Shown here piece by piece: positions 1 through 6,913 of a DNA stretch of 64,000 bases. The position numbers and the translations under genes were made by a program. The notes beneath the pieces are model-generated. The model was not told where the DNA came from, ran no database searches, and worked only from the letters and a program-made list of their open reading frames with translations. The first letter of the stretch is position 1. Each line of letters opens with the position of its first letter. The stretch is taken from assembly GCF_008274825.1 (NCBI RefSeq), contig NZ_CP030848.1:2914001-2978000 (forward strand), given 5' to 3'. This DNA comes from Sphingobacterium hotanense. GTDB lineage: Bacteria > Bacteroidota > Bacteroidia > Sphingobacteriales > Sphingobacteriaceae.

Positions 1-473
1 ATAGCGACATCTTGATTCTTGAAGAAAAATCCATCACATACCGCACATGCAGATACACCAAAACCATTATATTTTTGCTCCGAATCTAAGCCTAACCATT
101 TCGCTGTTGCACCAGTAGCGATAATCACAGTATCAGCAGTAAGTGTTTTGATTCCATCGATCTCTACGGTATGAATACCGCCATCGATAGAAAAGTCTAC
201 TTTTGTCGCATAGCCAAAACGTACTGACGTACCGAAACGCTCCGCTTGCGCACGTAAATCCTCCATCATAACCGGCCCGGTAATTCCTTTTGGGTAACCT
301 GGGAAGTTATCAACTTCAGTTGTTTGTGTTAATTGTCCACCCGGTACCATTCCTGTGTAAACTACAGGTTTTAAATCCGCGCGTGCAGCGTAAATTGCTG
401 CAGTATAACCTGCAGGACCTGAACCAATAATCAGGCAGCCTACGTGTTCTACTTCTTGTTCTGTATTATTCAT
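1..473 (-). CDS. trxB: Thioredoxin-disulfide reductase, N-terminal part (runs off window)
   Basis: This is the N-terminal 157 residues of a flavoprotein that passes electrons from NADPH to thioredoxin in the cytoplasm. The translation has the FAD-binding GSGPAGYTAAIYAARA stretch near residues 17-32, GGQL near 45-48, the IIATGAT segment near 118-123 and the redox-active CAVC pair (C143, C146). These are in the order expected for TrxB, a family of about 310-320 residues, so roughly half the gene lies beyond the left edge. The start is the ATG at 473, giving a short Asn/Glu-rich leader before the fold. The next gene on the same strand lies 18 bases upstream, so co-transcription with the exonuclease gene is likely. 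Confidence 0.96.
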   Translation of the reverse strand, partial: MNNTEQEVEHVGCLIIGSGPAGYTAAIYAARADLKPVVYTGMVPGGQLTQTTEVDNFPGYPKGITGPVMMEDLRAQAERFGTSVRFGYATKVDFSIDGGIHTVEIDGIKTLTADTVIIATGATAKWLGLDSEQKYNGFGVSACAVCDGFFFKNQDVA

Positions 474-491
474 AATCTTTATTTATATCTT

Positions 492-1421
492 CTACTTCTT
501 AAATTTCCCTTGCAATTGCGCCAGCATATCCGACGTAATTGGTTTGGGCTCTTCACGCTTCACGGGGCGTTTGAACTCCCCCTTCTCCGTGGAAACAGCA
601 GGCTTCGCAGCCTTCTTTGTATTTTTATAATTGGTCCAGATTTCTTCTAAAACTTGTTTCGTGTACAATGGAAAATCACCATTTTGCATCCACGCATAGT
701 AACTTGGCTCCACTTCAAAAACATCAGTAACCTTCTTGCCTTTGTGTTTCCCGAAATTGATCGACGGGTCGCCATCCTCATCATATACGATACGTCCGGC
801 AAAGTCTACCGGCTTGCTCAAATTAGTGAAAGCATGTAAAGCCTGCACATCATTAACAACGGGCTTGCTTACATTGCCATGTTTATCTTCAAAATCAGCG
901 CCTTCGTATTTCGCTAATTGTGCCTTTAATACATCATAGGTCGCACGAACATCTGCCTCAGCATTATGAGCATTTTCTAAGGTCTCACCGCAGTAGAATT
1001 TATACGCAGCCTTCAATGTACGCTGCTCCATTTGATGGAAAATATTCTGCACATCCACAAATGCGCGGCCTGTCAACGTAAAGGGAATACCTGCACGCAG
1101 GAATTCCTCCATCAACATCGGTACATCGAATTTATTAGAATTATATCCCGCCAAATCGGCGTCGCCAATAAATGCCGCAATCTCTGCAGCACGCTCGCGA
1201 AACGGAGCTAGGTCTTTTACATCCTCGTCATAAATTCCATGAAACATAGAAGACTCCGCTGGAATCGGCATTTCCGGATTTATACGTAATGTTAAAGTTT
1301 CTTCCTGACCTCCCGGTGACACCTTCAAAATAGACACCTCAACAATTTTATCCGATGAAACATTGACTCCCGTTGTTTCTAAATCAAAAAAGGCCAACGG
1401 GCGCTTTAGGTTCAATTCCAT
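492..1421 (-). CDS. DnaQ-like 3'-5' exonuclease (DEDDh) with Exo X-type C-terminal domain
   Basis: This 309-residue protein has a DEDDh exonuclease domain. DLETTG (D13, E15) is at the N terminus, D99 sits in NKFDVPML, and H152/D157 sit in AHNAEADVRATYD. These fit the epsilon-subunit/exonuclease X superfamily, which removes nucleotides from DNA 3' ends. Residues about 213-262 (INFGKHKGKK, then EPSYYAWM and a DFP motif) match the small domain found at the C terminus of exonuclease X-like proteins. The Lys/Pro-rich tail looks disordered. It lacks polymerase or helicase domains, so it may act in repair or proofreading in trans; which of the two is not decidable here. A TACTTTTG promoter element lies 35 bases upstream of the start, and trxB follows closely. 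Confidence 0.9.
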   Translation of the reverse strand: MELNLKRPLAFFDLETTGVNVSSDKIVEVSILKVSPGGQEETLTLRINPEMPIPAESSMFHGIYDEDVKDLAPFRERAAEIAAFIGDADLAGYNSNKFDVPMLMEEFLRAGIPFTLTGRAFVDVQNIFHQMEQRTLKAAYKFYCGETLENAHNAEADVRATYDVLKAQLAKYEGADFEDKHGNVSKPVVNDVQALHAFTNLSKPVDFAGRIVYDEDGDPSINFGKHKGKKVTDVFEVEPSYYAWMQNGDFPLYTKQVLEEIWTNYKNTKKAAKPAVSTEKGEFKRPVKREEPKPITSDMLAQLQGKFKK

Positions 1422-1456
1422 GTTCTTTGTAGATTTATGATTTTTTGCAAACTGTA

Positions 1457-1464
1457 CAAAAGTA
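1457..1464 (-). promoter_or_regulatory. TAnnTTTG -7 element for the exonuclease gene
   Basis: The minus strand reads TACTTTTG, a match to the Bacteroidota -7 consensus TAnnTTTG, inside the palindrome GTACAAAAGTAC. It lies 35 bases before the ATG of the exonuclease gene, with a T-rich stretch further upstream. Only the -7 match is seen; a clear -33 box was not identified. Confidence 0.55.
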
Positions 1465-1548
1465 CAAAAACTATTCTATTAGATTTCGAATCGTTTCATT
1501 TTACTAAATTAATTCAATGTAAAATTTTTACTTACGAAACTTAACAAT

Positions 1549-1556
1549 TAGATTTG
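1549..1556 (+). promoter_or_regulatory. TAnnTTTG -7 element for the copper-type operon
   Basis: TAGATTTG matches the Bacteroidota -7 consensus and ends 8 bases before the ATG at 1565. Transcription would then begin almost at the start codon, giving a very short leader. It supports the reality of the small first gene and makes it the lead gene of the four-gene operon. Confidence 0.55.
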
Positions 1557-1564
1557 CAAGCAAA

Positions 1565-1933
1565 ATGAAGAGGCTGCTGCTATATCTGATGATTCCCATA
1601 ATGCTTTTGCAAAGCAATATGACACTCTTGATATCAGCATCCTTCTACTACAACCAAAACTATATTGAAAAGTATCTCTGTATACAACGCAATATGGAAG
1701 ACAATTCCTGTCATGGACAATGTTATCTTGCCAAAAAACTAAAAGCACAGCAGGAACAGGAACAACAAAACTTTAAATTGAATTTCCACGAAGCCTTTAC
1801 CCAACAAGACTTTGTATTCTCGTTCCAATCTCCGGTATATCCGAAATTCATCCAATTAGACTATGCATTATTTCAGTCTAACATGAATCCAAAAGATATC
1901 TCAACAAATCTATTGCGCCCACCCCTCGTTTAA
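1565..1933 (+). CDS. Small Cys-rich secreted or anchored protein, first gene of MbnP/MbnH operon
   Basis: This is a 122-residue protein of unknown function. An N-terminal hydrophobic segment (residues about 3-26) is probably a signal sequence or membrane anchor. A conserved-looking cluster follows: C39, then C49-H50-x2-C53 in SCHGQCYLAKKL, which could bind a metal or heme-like cofactor, although CHGQC is not a c-type heme site. A charged Lys/Gln/Glu stretch and a Phe-rich tail follow. Small proteins with a CxGxCYLxKxL signature occur near metal-uptake genes in Bacteroidota from memory; this link is not verified here. It sits 87 bases before the MbnP-like gene and has its own -7 element 8 bases upstream. 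Metal handling is inferred from context only. Confidence 0.75.
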   Translation: MKRLLLYLMIPIMLLQSNMTLLISASFYYNQNYIEKYLCIQRNMEDNSCHGQCYLAKKLKAQQEQEQQNFKLNFHEAFTQQDFVFSFQSPVYPKFIQLDYALFQSNMNPKDISTNLLRPPLV

Positions 1934-2020
1934 CTGAAACCTCAATAACATCCCTTTGGCCATAGTTAAAAAAACTATTGCCCTTATTATTTTATCATTT
2001 ACATTCAGTTAAACAGTACC

Positions 2021-2830
2021 ATGAATATTAAATTCCTATTGGCTAGCCTATTGCTTGTTGCCAGTTTATTCTCTTGCTCTAAAGATGACATCAATTTCGA
2101 AAACAACAAAAACGGTCAGGTAAAGCTTAAATTCGACCATATCGTCGGTGGAAAGTCCCTTGTGTTGAACGATTACACTTATAGCAACAACAGCAATGAA
2201 CAGTTTAATGTCGAATTGCTCAAATATTATGTCAGCAATATTAAACTGACCAATGAGAAAGGTGAAGAGTACGCTTTGCCTAAAAAAGAATCGTATTTCT
2301 TAATCGACGCAGCCGATAAAGCATCCCTATTTCCAAAATTCAATATTCCAGAAGGCAAATACACGAAGCTGGAGTTCGTTCTAGGTGTCGATAGCATCAC
2401 CAATACTCTACCCGTTGAAGAACGTACCGGCGCGTTGGATATCGCTAAACATGGCATGTTTTGGAGTTGGAACAGCGGGTATATCTTCTTTAAAATGGAG
2501 GGCACATCGCCAGCATCAACCAGCACCGACAAAAAATTCCGCTACCATATCGGTCTTTTTGGTGGCTATGACAAGCCTACCAAGAACAATATAAAGACAA
2601 TTAAAATCGATCTGACAAAGGCCGGCGCCGCAGAAGTCAAAGAAAACTTAAGCTCGGATATACACTTAATGGTCGACTTGGGAAAAGTATTCGACGCCGA
2701 CAACAAAATTAGCATTGCTCAGAACAGCACCGTGATGGTAGCAGGGCCTAACGATCTGATCGCGGCAAACTACGCTACGATGTTTACACACGATCATACG
2801 CACAACTTTCAGAAATTAAGTAATGAATAA
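2021..2830 (+). CDS. MbnP-like copper-binding lipoprotein
   Basis: This 269-residue protein begins with a lipoprotein signal (ASLFSC, lipidated Cys19). It resembles the MbnP family, periplasmic or surface copper-binding proteins that work with the di-heme enzyme MbnH. The family hallmark here is MFWSWNSGYIFFKMEG near residues 146-161, with W148 and W150; in characterised MbnP a Trp is oxidised to kynurenine by MbnH. The C terminus has a His-rich FTHDHTHNF stretch suited to metal binding. It overlaps the following peroxidase gene by 8 bases, implying translational coupling. Copper binding is inferred from the family and partner; the kynurenine modification is not visible from sequence. Confidence 0.85.
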   Translation: MNIKFLLASLLLVASLFSCSKDDINFENNKNGQVKLKFDHIVGGKSLVLNDYTYSNNSNEQFNVELLKYYVSNIKLTNEKGEEYALPKKESYFLIDAADKASLFPKFNIPEGKYTKLEFVLGVDSITNTLPVEERTGALDIAKHGMFWSWNSGYIFFKMEGTSPASTSTDKKFRYHIGLFGGYDKPTKNNIKTIKIDLTKAGAAEVKENLSSDIHLMVDLGKVFDADNKISIAQNSTVMVAGPNDLIAANYATMFTHDHTHNFQKLSNE

Positions 2831-3848
2831 GACCAGTCTGCTGGTTATGGGATTTATTCTATCGATCATCCTCGCCTGTCAAAAGGCGGATGATCTTATT
2901 GACGAAACCATCATTGCATTCGTTAAGCCTGCGCATTTCCCAGAACCTGTTTACAATTTCCCCGGGAATCCAATCAGTAAAGAGAAGTTTGAACTCGGCA
3001 AAAAACTATTTTATGACCCCATCTTATCTAGGGATAATACTATTTCTTGTGGTAGTTGTCATATCCCTGCTAATGCTTTCACCCATCATGGTCACGACGT
3101 CAGCCACGGGATTGACGATAGACTGGGGATTAGGAACAGTATGTCCATAGTCAATTTGGCCTGGTCCAAATCATTCTTTTGGGATGGAGGAGTATTTGAT
3201 TTGGATCTATTTTCCGTGGCGCCGATAGAAAATGTGGTCGAGATGGATGAAAAGCTGCCCAATGTTTTAAAGAAATTGAACAATTCTGCGGAGTATCGCG
3301 GTCTTTTCGAAAAAGCTTTCGGCAGCCCCGAGATCAGCAGCGGCAATATGCTGAAGGCGCTATCGCAATTTATGCTGATGCTTGTATCGGATCAATCTAA
3401 ATACGACAAAGCAATACGCAAGGAGGCGCTGTTTACCGCTGAAGAACAGGCAGGCTACATGATCTTCAAATCTAAATGCAATTCCTGCCATACCGAACCG
3501 CTATTTACCGATGGATCATACCGCGATAATGGAATTGGAATCAACCCTGCTAAAGACCAAGGGCGTTTCGAAATATCGCAGTTGGAAAACGATAAGCTGA
3601 AGTTTAAGGTGCCAAGCCTCCGAAATCTAGCTTACACCGAACCCTATATGCACGACGGAAGATTCAGGAATCTACAGGCGGTCATCAACCATTACAGACG
3701 CGAGGTGCAACAAACACCCAATCTTGATCCGATACTGAAAAATACTGGAGGTATTGACTTGAGCGACACCGAAGTGGTGCAACTGCTGGCATTCCTAAAT
3801 ACGCTCAACGATGAAACTTTTGTTAAAAACCCATTATTCCAAGAATAA
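2823..3848 (+). CDS. MbnH/MauG-like di-heme cytochrome c peroxidase, lipoprotein
   Basis: This 341-residue protein carries a lipoprotein signal (IILAC, Cys19) and two c-type heme motifs: C76-G-S-C79-H80 in the N-terminal half and C219-N-S-C222-H223 in the second half. The spacing and the LFYDPILSRD and FKVPSLRNLAYTEPYMHDGR segments are typical of the bacterial cytochrome c peroxidase/MauG superfamily. Next to an MbnP-like gene it is most likely the MbnH partner that oxidises a Trp of MbnP, rather than a peroxide-detoxifying enzyme. The start overlaps the 3' end of the MbnP gene by 8 bases. Its product would be anchored on the periplasmic face or outer membrane. Confidence 0.88.
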   Translation: MNKTSLLVMGFILSIILACQKADDLIDETIIAFVKPAHFPEPVYNFPGNPISKEKFELGKKLFYDPILSRDNTISCGSCHIPANAFTHHGHDVSHGIDDRLGIRNSMSIVNLAWSKSFFWDGGVFDLDLFSVAPIENVVEMDEKLPNVLKKLNNSAEYRGLFEKAFGSPEISSGNMLKALSQFMLMLVSDQSKYDKAIRKEALFTAEEQAGYMIFKSKCNSCHTEPLFTDGSYRDNGIGINPAKDQGRFEISQLENDKLKFKVPSLRNLAYTEPYMHDGRFRNLQAVINHYRREVQQTPNLDPILKNTGGIDLSDTEVVQLLAFLNTLNDETFVKNPLFQE

Positions 3849-3849
3849 A

Positions 3850-4779
3850 ATGAAGAAACTCTTAATAACACTTAGCTTAATTATAGCCTTCCAATCTAGC
3901 CAGGCTTGCGATATCTGTGGCTGTGGTGTCGGCGGAAACTATATAGGACTCCTCCCCGACTTTACCAAACGCTTTGTCGGACTGCGCTATCAATTCAATA
4001 GACTCACGACACAATTGGATATCAACGGAAATCGAACTGCACTTTCTACCGATGAGAAGTACCAAACGATGGAACTGTGGGGCGCTTGGAACATTGGACA
4101 GAAATGGCGCGTGCTCGCCCTTGTACCCTATAATTTCAACGAAAAATACACCGAAGGCAGCGATCTATTAAGAAAAAAGAATGGAATTGGTGATATCACG
4201 CTAAACGGATACTACAAACTATTCGATCAATCGAATCCGACGGCGAATAATAAATTAGTCGTACAATCGCTTTGGGTTGGGATGGGTGTGAAACTCCCAA
4301 CCGGAGCGTACGACGTCGCCGAACAGCAAAATGCAACGGCGACAAATCCCAATATGTTCCAACTGGGAACAGGGAGTCTAGATTTTATACCTAGTCTGAT
4401 GTATGATGTCCGCATTCAGGACTTCGGCATCAATGCGAATGCTAGTTACAAAATAAATACAGAGAATAAGGATGATTACCGCTATGGGAATAAAATCGCA
4501 GCAAATGCATCCGCATATTATAAAATAGCCTTGGGCGCGAATAGCCGACTCGCTCCCTATGCAGGTATATCATTCGAAAGCCAACAAAAAGACCATGCAA
4601 TGGGTTTTAAGGTGGAAGAAACTGGCGGACATATCCTGAACGCTTCTATGGGGTTAGAGGCAAATTTCAATAGGATATCCGTTGGAGCATCCTTCCAAAC
4701 ACCGATTCAGCAAGAACTCGGCAGAGGAAGAATTGACGCAGGAAATCGACTGCTAACTCACGTGTCATTTTCATTCTAA
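3850..4779 (+). CDS. Outer-membrane beta-barrel protein with CDICGCG motif
   Basis: A 309-residue protein follows directly on the peroxidase gene (one base between stop and ATG). A longer frame opens at 3811, but it would lack a signal peptide; the ATG at 3850 gives a clear one ending near QSSQA. The mature N terminus starts with CDICGCG (C20, C23, C25), a probable metal ligand, followed by alternating aromatic/polar strands and a C-terminal LLTHVSFSF typical of outer-membrane barrels. The family is often labelled transporter-like. Its place at the end of the MbnP/MbnH operon suggests transfer or sensing of copper across the outer membrane; that is inference. Confidence 0.8.
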   Translation: MKKLLITLSLIIAFQSSQACDICGCGVGGNYIGLLPDFTKRFVGLRYQFNRLTTQLDINGNRTALSTDEKYQTMELWGAWNIGQKWRVLALVPYNFNEKYTEGSDLLRKKNGIGDITLNGYYKLFDQSNPTANNKLVVQSLWVGMGVKLPTGAYDVAEQQNATATNPNMFQLGTGSLDFIPSLMYDVRIQDFGINANASYKINTENKDDYRYGNKIAANASAYYKIALGANSRLAPYAGISFESQQKDHAMGFKVEETGGHILNASMGLEANFNRISVGASFQTPIQQELGRGRIDAGNRLLTHVSFSF

Positions 4780-4801
4780 GGAAGGATGTAATTTAAATTC
4801 C

Positions 4802-4832
4802 AAAAAAAAAGCAGCTCGTTGAGCTGCTTTTT
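4802..4832. terminator. Bidirectional intrinsic terminator between convergent genes
   Basis: A GCAGCTC/GAGCTGC stem with a GTT loop, flanked by a run of A on the left and T on the right, lies 22 bases after the outer-membrane protein gene. It can end both that operon and the opposing SRPBCC gene. Confidence 0.85.
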
Positions 4833-4855
4833 CCGTATCATGAATATTTTAAGAA

Positions 4856-5254
4856 CTAACCTAAAACTTCTTTTAATTTACTTACTTGGTGATCCACTAA
4901 TTTCTGTAAAGGACCTGATGCCATCATTTTCATCATCATATTCAACTCCGCTTCAATAACGAAGGTCGCAGTTGTCGTTGTTTCTGATGCTGGCTCTACC
5001 TTCCAACGCAAAGTAATAGCAAATGGCGCTTCCTCAGAAGGAACACTTACCAACTCTTTATTTTCGATACGTTGGCTGATGCGCAAAGCTAATTTTGCCA
5101 TGTTCTTGATGGTAAATCTAGCCTCGTCTGCAGTTGACTCCCAATTATAAATATTCTCGGGCATCAATTGCTCATGATTATTTAAATCTGCAAGGAAATT
5201 ATAAACCTCCTCGACAGGTTTACCAATAAGTGTAGAATTCTGTATAACTGTCAT
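4856..5254 (-). CDS. SRPBCC-fold (START/polyketide cyclase-like) protein
   Basis: This 132-residue protein begins with a pattern typical of the SRPBCC superfamily: a strand, then GKPVEEVYNFLADLNNHEQLMP (helix and loop), a central beta sheet and a long C-terminal helix (LQKLVDHQVSKLKEVLG). The fold binds hydrophobic ligands in a deep pocket; no ligand can be assigned. There is no signal peptide. It lies 4 bases downstream of pyrE on the same strand and is probably co-transcribed with it. Confidence 0.8.
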   Translation of the reverse strand: MTVIQNSTLIGKPVEEVYNFLADLNNHEQLMPENIYNWESTADEARFTIKNMAKLALRISQRIENKELVSVPSEEAPFAITLRWKVEPASETTTTATFVIEAELNMMMKMMASGPLQKLVDHQVSKLKEVLG

Positions 5255-5258
5255 AAGC

Positions 5259-5906
5259 TTAAACTTCAGGGCTCCAGTTTGCTGGATCTTGTCGCCATTT
5301 TTCTAATAATTCGATATCAGACTCCATAATGTAACTATTTGATGCAGCTACACGTACTAAGGCATCATAATTACATAAGCTATGGAATGTACATTTTGCT
5401 TCTTCAAAGTTCTTGCGAGCTTCATCAAAGCCATAAGTAAAAATAGAAACTAAACCAACGACGTTGCAACCTGCTTCACGCAATGCTTTAACGGCGATTA
5501 AGCTACTCTTACCCGTAGAAACTAAATCTTCGATTACGACAACACGTTGTCCGCTGATCACTTCTCCTTCAATCATGTTCTGACGACCATGATCCTTAGC
5601 ACTGCTACGCACGTAAGAGAAAGGTAAACCTAAATCTTGTGCAACCAATACCCCTTGAGGAATACCTGCCGTCGCTACACCCGAAATCATATCCACTGAT
5701 CCAAATTCTTCTTGAATCAATTGTGATAGCTTTTGACGAATGTACGTACGAATCGATGGATGTGATAAAGCTACACGGTTATCACAATAAATTGGAGACT
5801 TCCATCCCGATGCCCATGTAAAAGGACTTTTAGGTTGTAATTTTATTGCTTTAATTTGCAATAAGGATTCTGCAACTTTTTGTTCAACCTCATTTAAATA
5901 ATTCAT
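5259..5906 (-). CDS. pyrE: Orotate phosphoribosyltransferase
   Basis: This 215-residue enzyme joins orotate and PRPP to form orotidine 5'-phosphate in de novo pyrimidine synthesis. The PRPP-binding loop is seen as VVVIEDLVSTGKS near residues 126-138, with the SGVATAGIP segment and the KDHGRQNMIEG mobile loop before it, as in PyrE. Length is normal for the family. The start is the ATG at 5906, which shares a CATG palindrome with a possible start of the divergent Nudix gene. A TAAATTTG -7 element ends 4 bases before the ATG, so the mRNA should be essentially leaderless. Confidence 0.95.
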   Translation of the reverse strand: MNYLNEVEQKVAESLLQIKAIKLQPKSPFTWASGWKSPIYCDNRVALSHPSIRTYIRQKLSQLIQEEFGSVDMISGVATAGIPQGVLVAQDLGLPFSYVRSSAKDHGRQNMIEGEVISGQRVVVIEDLVSTGKSSLIAVKALREAGCNVVGLVSIFTYGFDEARKNFEEAKCTFHSLCNYDALVRVAASNSYIMESDIELLEKWRQDPANWSPEV

Positions 5907-5910
5907 GGCA

Positions 5911-5918
5911 CAAATTTA
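5911..5918 (-). promoter_or_regulatory. TAnnTTTG -7 element for pyrE
   Basis: The minus strand reads TAAATTTG, then TGCC, then the pyrE ATG. The element lies between the pyrE start and the preferred start of the divergent Nudix gene. Confidence 0.6.
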
Positions 5919-5928
5919 TAAAATTTAT

Positions 5929-6510
5929 ATGAACCAATCTCTGTTAATTTTTGCAGATTTTGCTCCAAAAATCAAAGGCAACATTCAAACGATTGGTTTA
6001 CAAGACATTGATTTAGAAAAACTTTTTAACCAATCGCTAAACAAGGCTGAAAAAAACATCTATCTACACATACAGCCCAATATTGAAAAAGTATTTAAAT
6101 CGTTTATTGCCAATATTCGAATCATCAAAGCTGCAGGAGGACTTGTAAAAAATGGCGAAGGCCAATACCTTTTTATCCATAGACTCGGCAAATGGGACCT
6201 GCCGAAAGGAAAAGTCGAAGAAGATGAAAAAATGAAAGAGGCTGCACTCCGCGAAGTGGAAGAGGAATGCGGCATCAAAATAAACTACCTAGGCAAAAAA
6301 ATTGAAACAACCTACCATTGCTACACCATGCGCGGCAAATTCGTACTGAAACAAACAAAATGGTACGAAATGGGCGTCAACAAAATCCCTAAACTAACCC
6401 CTCAACTCGAAGAAGATATCGACCAAGCAATCTGGGTCAAAAAAGCAAACCTCGACAAAATTAAAAATGATACCTATCCATTGATTTTGGATGTGATACA
6501 GGGAATATAG
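5929..6510 (+). CDS. Nudix hydrolase
   Basis: This 193-residue protein has an N-terminal extension of about 65 residues, then a Nudix domain beginning near AAGGLVKNGEG. The Nudix box runs from GKVEEDEKMKEAAL to REVEEECGI and has the Gx5Ex7REUxEExGU spacing needed to bind the catalytic Mg2+. Substrates of the family are nucleoside diphosphates linked to another group; none can be assigned. An ATG at 5905 would overlap the pyrE start codon, and the -7 element of pyrE would then lie inside the gene. The ATG at 5929 (MNQSLLIFADFAPK) is preferred. Confidence 0.85.
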   Translation: MNQSLLIFADFAPKIKGNIQTIGLQDIDLEKLFNQSLNKAEKNIYLHIQPNIEKVFKSFIANIRIIKAAGGLVKNGEGQYLFIHRLGKWDLPKGKVEEDEKMKEAALREVEEECGIKINYLGKKIETTYHCYTMRGKFVLKQTKWYEMGVNKIPKLTPQLEEDIDQAIWVKKANLDKIKNDTYPLILDVIQGI

Positions 6511-6512
6511 GA

Positions 6513-6842
6513 GTAGTTAGTATTTAGTAGTTAGTATTTAGACCTATGGCGGGCTAGACTAGATATTAGATGTGAGATATTAGACGTTAGACGTTTTTCT
6601 GATACAGAAAAGGAAGGGAAATTTGTCTTGAACCAGGAAAGGAAGGATGCAAGGATTGACAGGATCCTGCTAATCTTTTTCATCCTTCCTTTCTTGGTTC
6701 AAAACAAACGTCATCGAGAGAAGCTTACGCTCACCCTAGGTCTTTATACTAACTACTAAATACTAAATACTATTCAAACCCAATTCAAACCCAATACAAA
6801 CCCCAATCAAACCCGCTCGTGGGCGGGTTTAATTGGGGTTTG
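6513..6842. repeat. Composite palindromic intergenic element, copy 1
   Basis: The 400-base gap between two convergent genes is filled by nested repeats. An outer motif (TAGTTAGTATTTAGACCTA, 6525-6551) recurs inverted near 6735-6758. Inside it lie short ATATTAGA-type repeats (6553-6595) and a 75-base palindrome (6628-6702) whose arms contain ACCAGGAAAGGAAGGAT and whose centre is GGATCC. Outside the right arm is a run of CAAACCC-type repeats ending in a strong hairpin (6797-6842). The same modules recur at four other places in the window. No ORF with coding character is seen. Confidence 0.85.
6797..6842. terminator. Hairpin in the CAAACCC module (terminator-like)
   Basis: CAAACCCCAATCAAACCCGC pairs with its inverted copy across a short TCGTG loop (G-C rich core CCCGC/GCGGG). 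It is a long stem between the Nudix and NhaC genes and could end transcription from either side, though no strong T tract follows. Confidence 0.5.
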
Positions 6843-6913
6843 TAAGGACTTAAATATGCTATTGAGCTGAAGTTGTTATAACCTTGCCAAACAACGACTC
6901 TAATAAGGTTATC

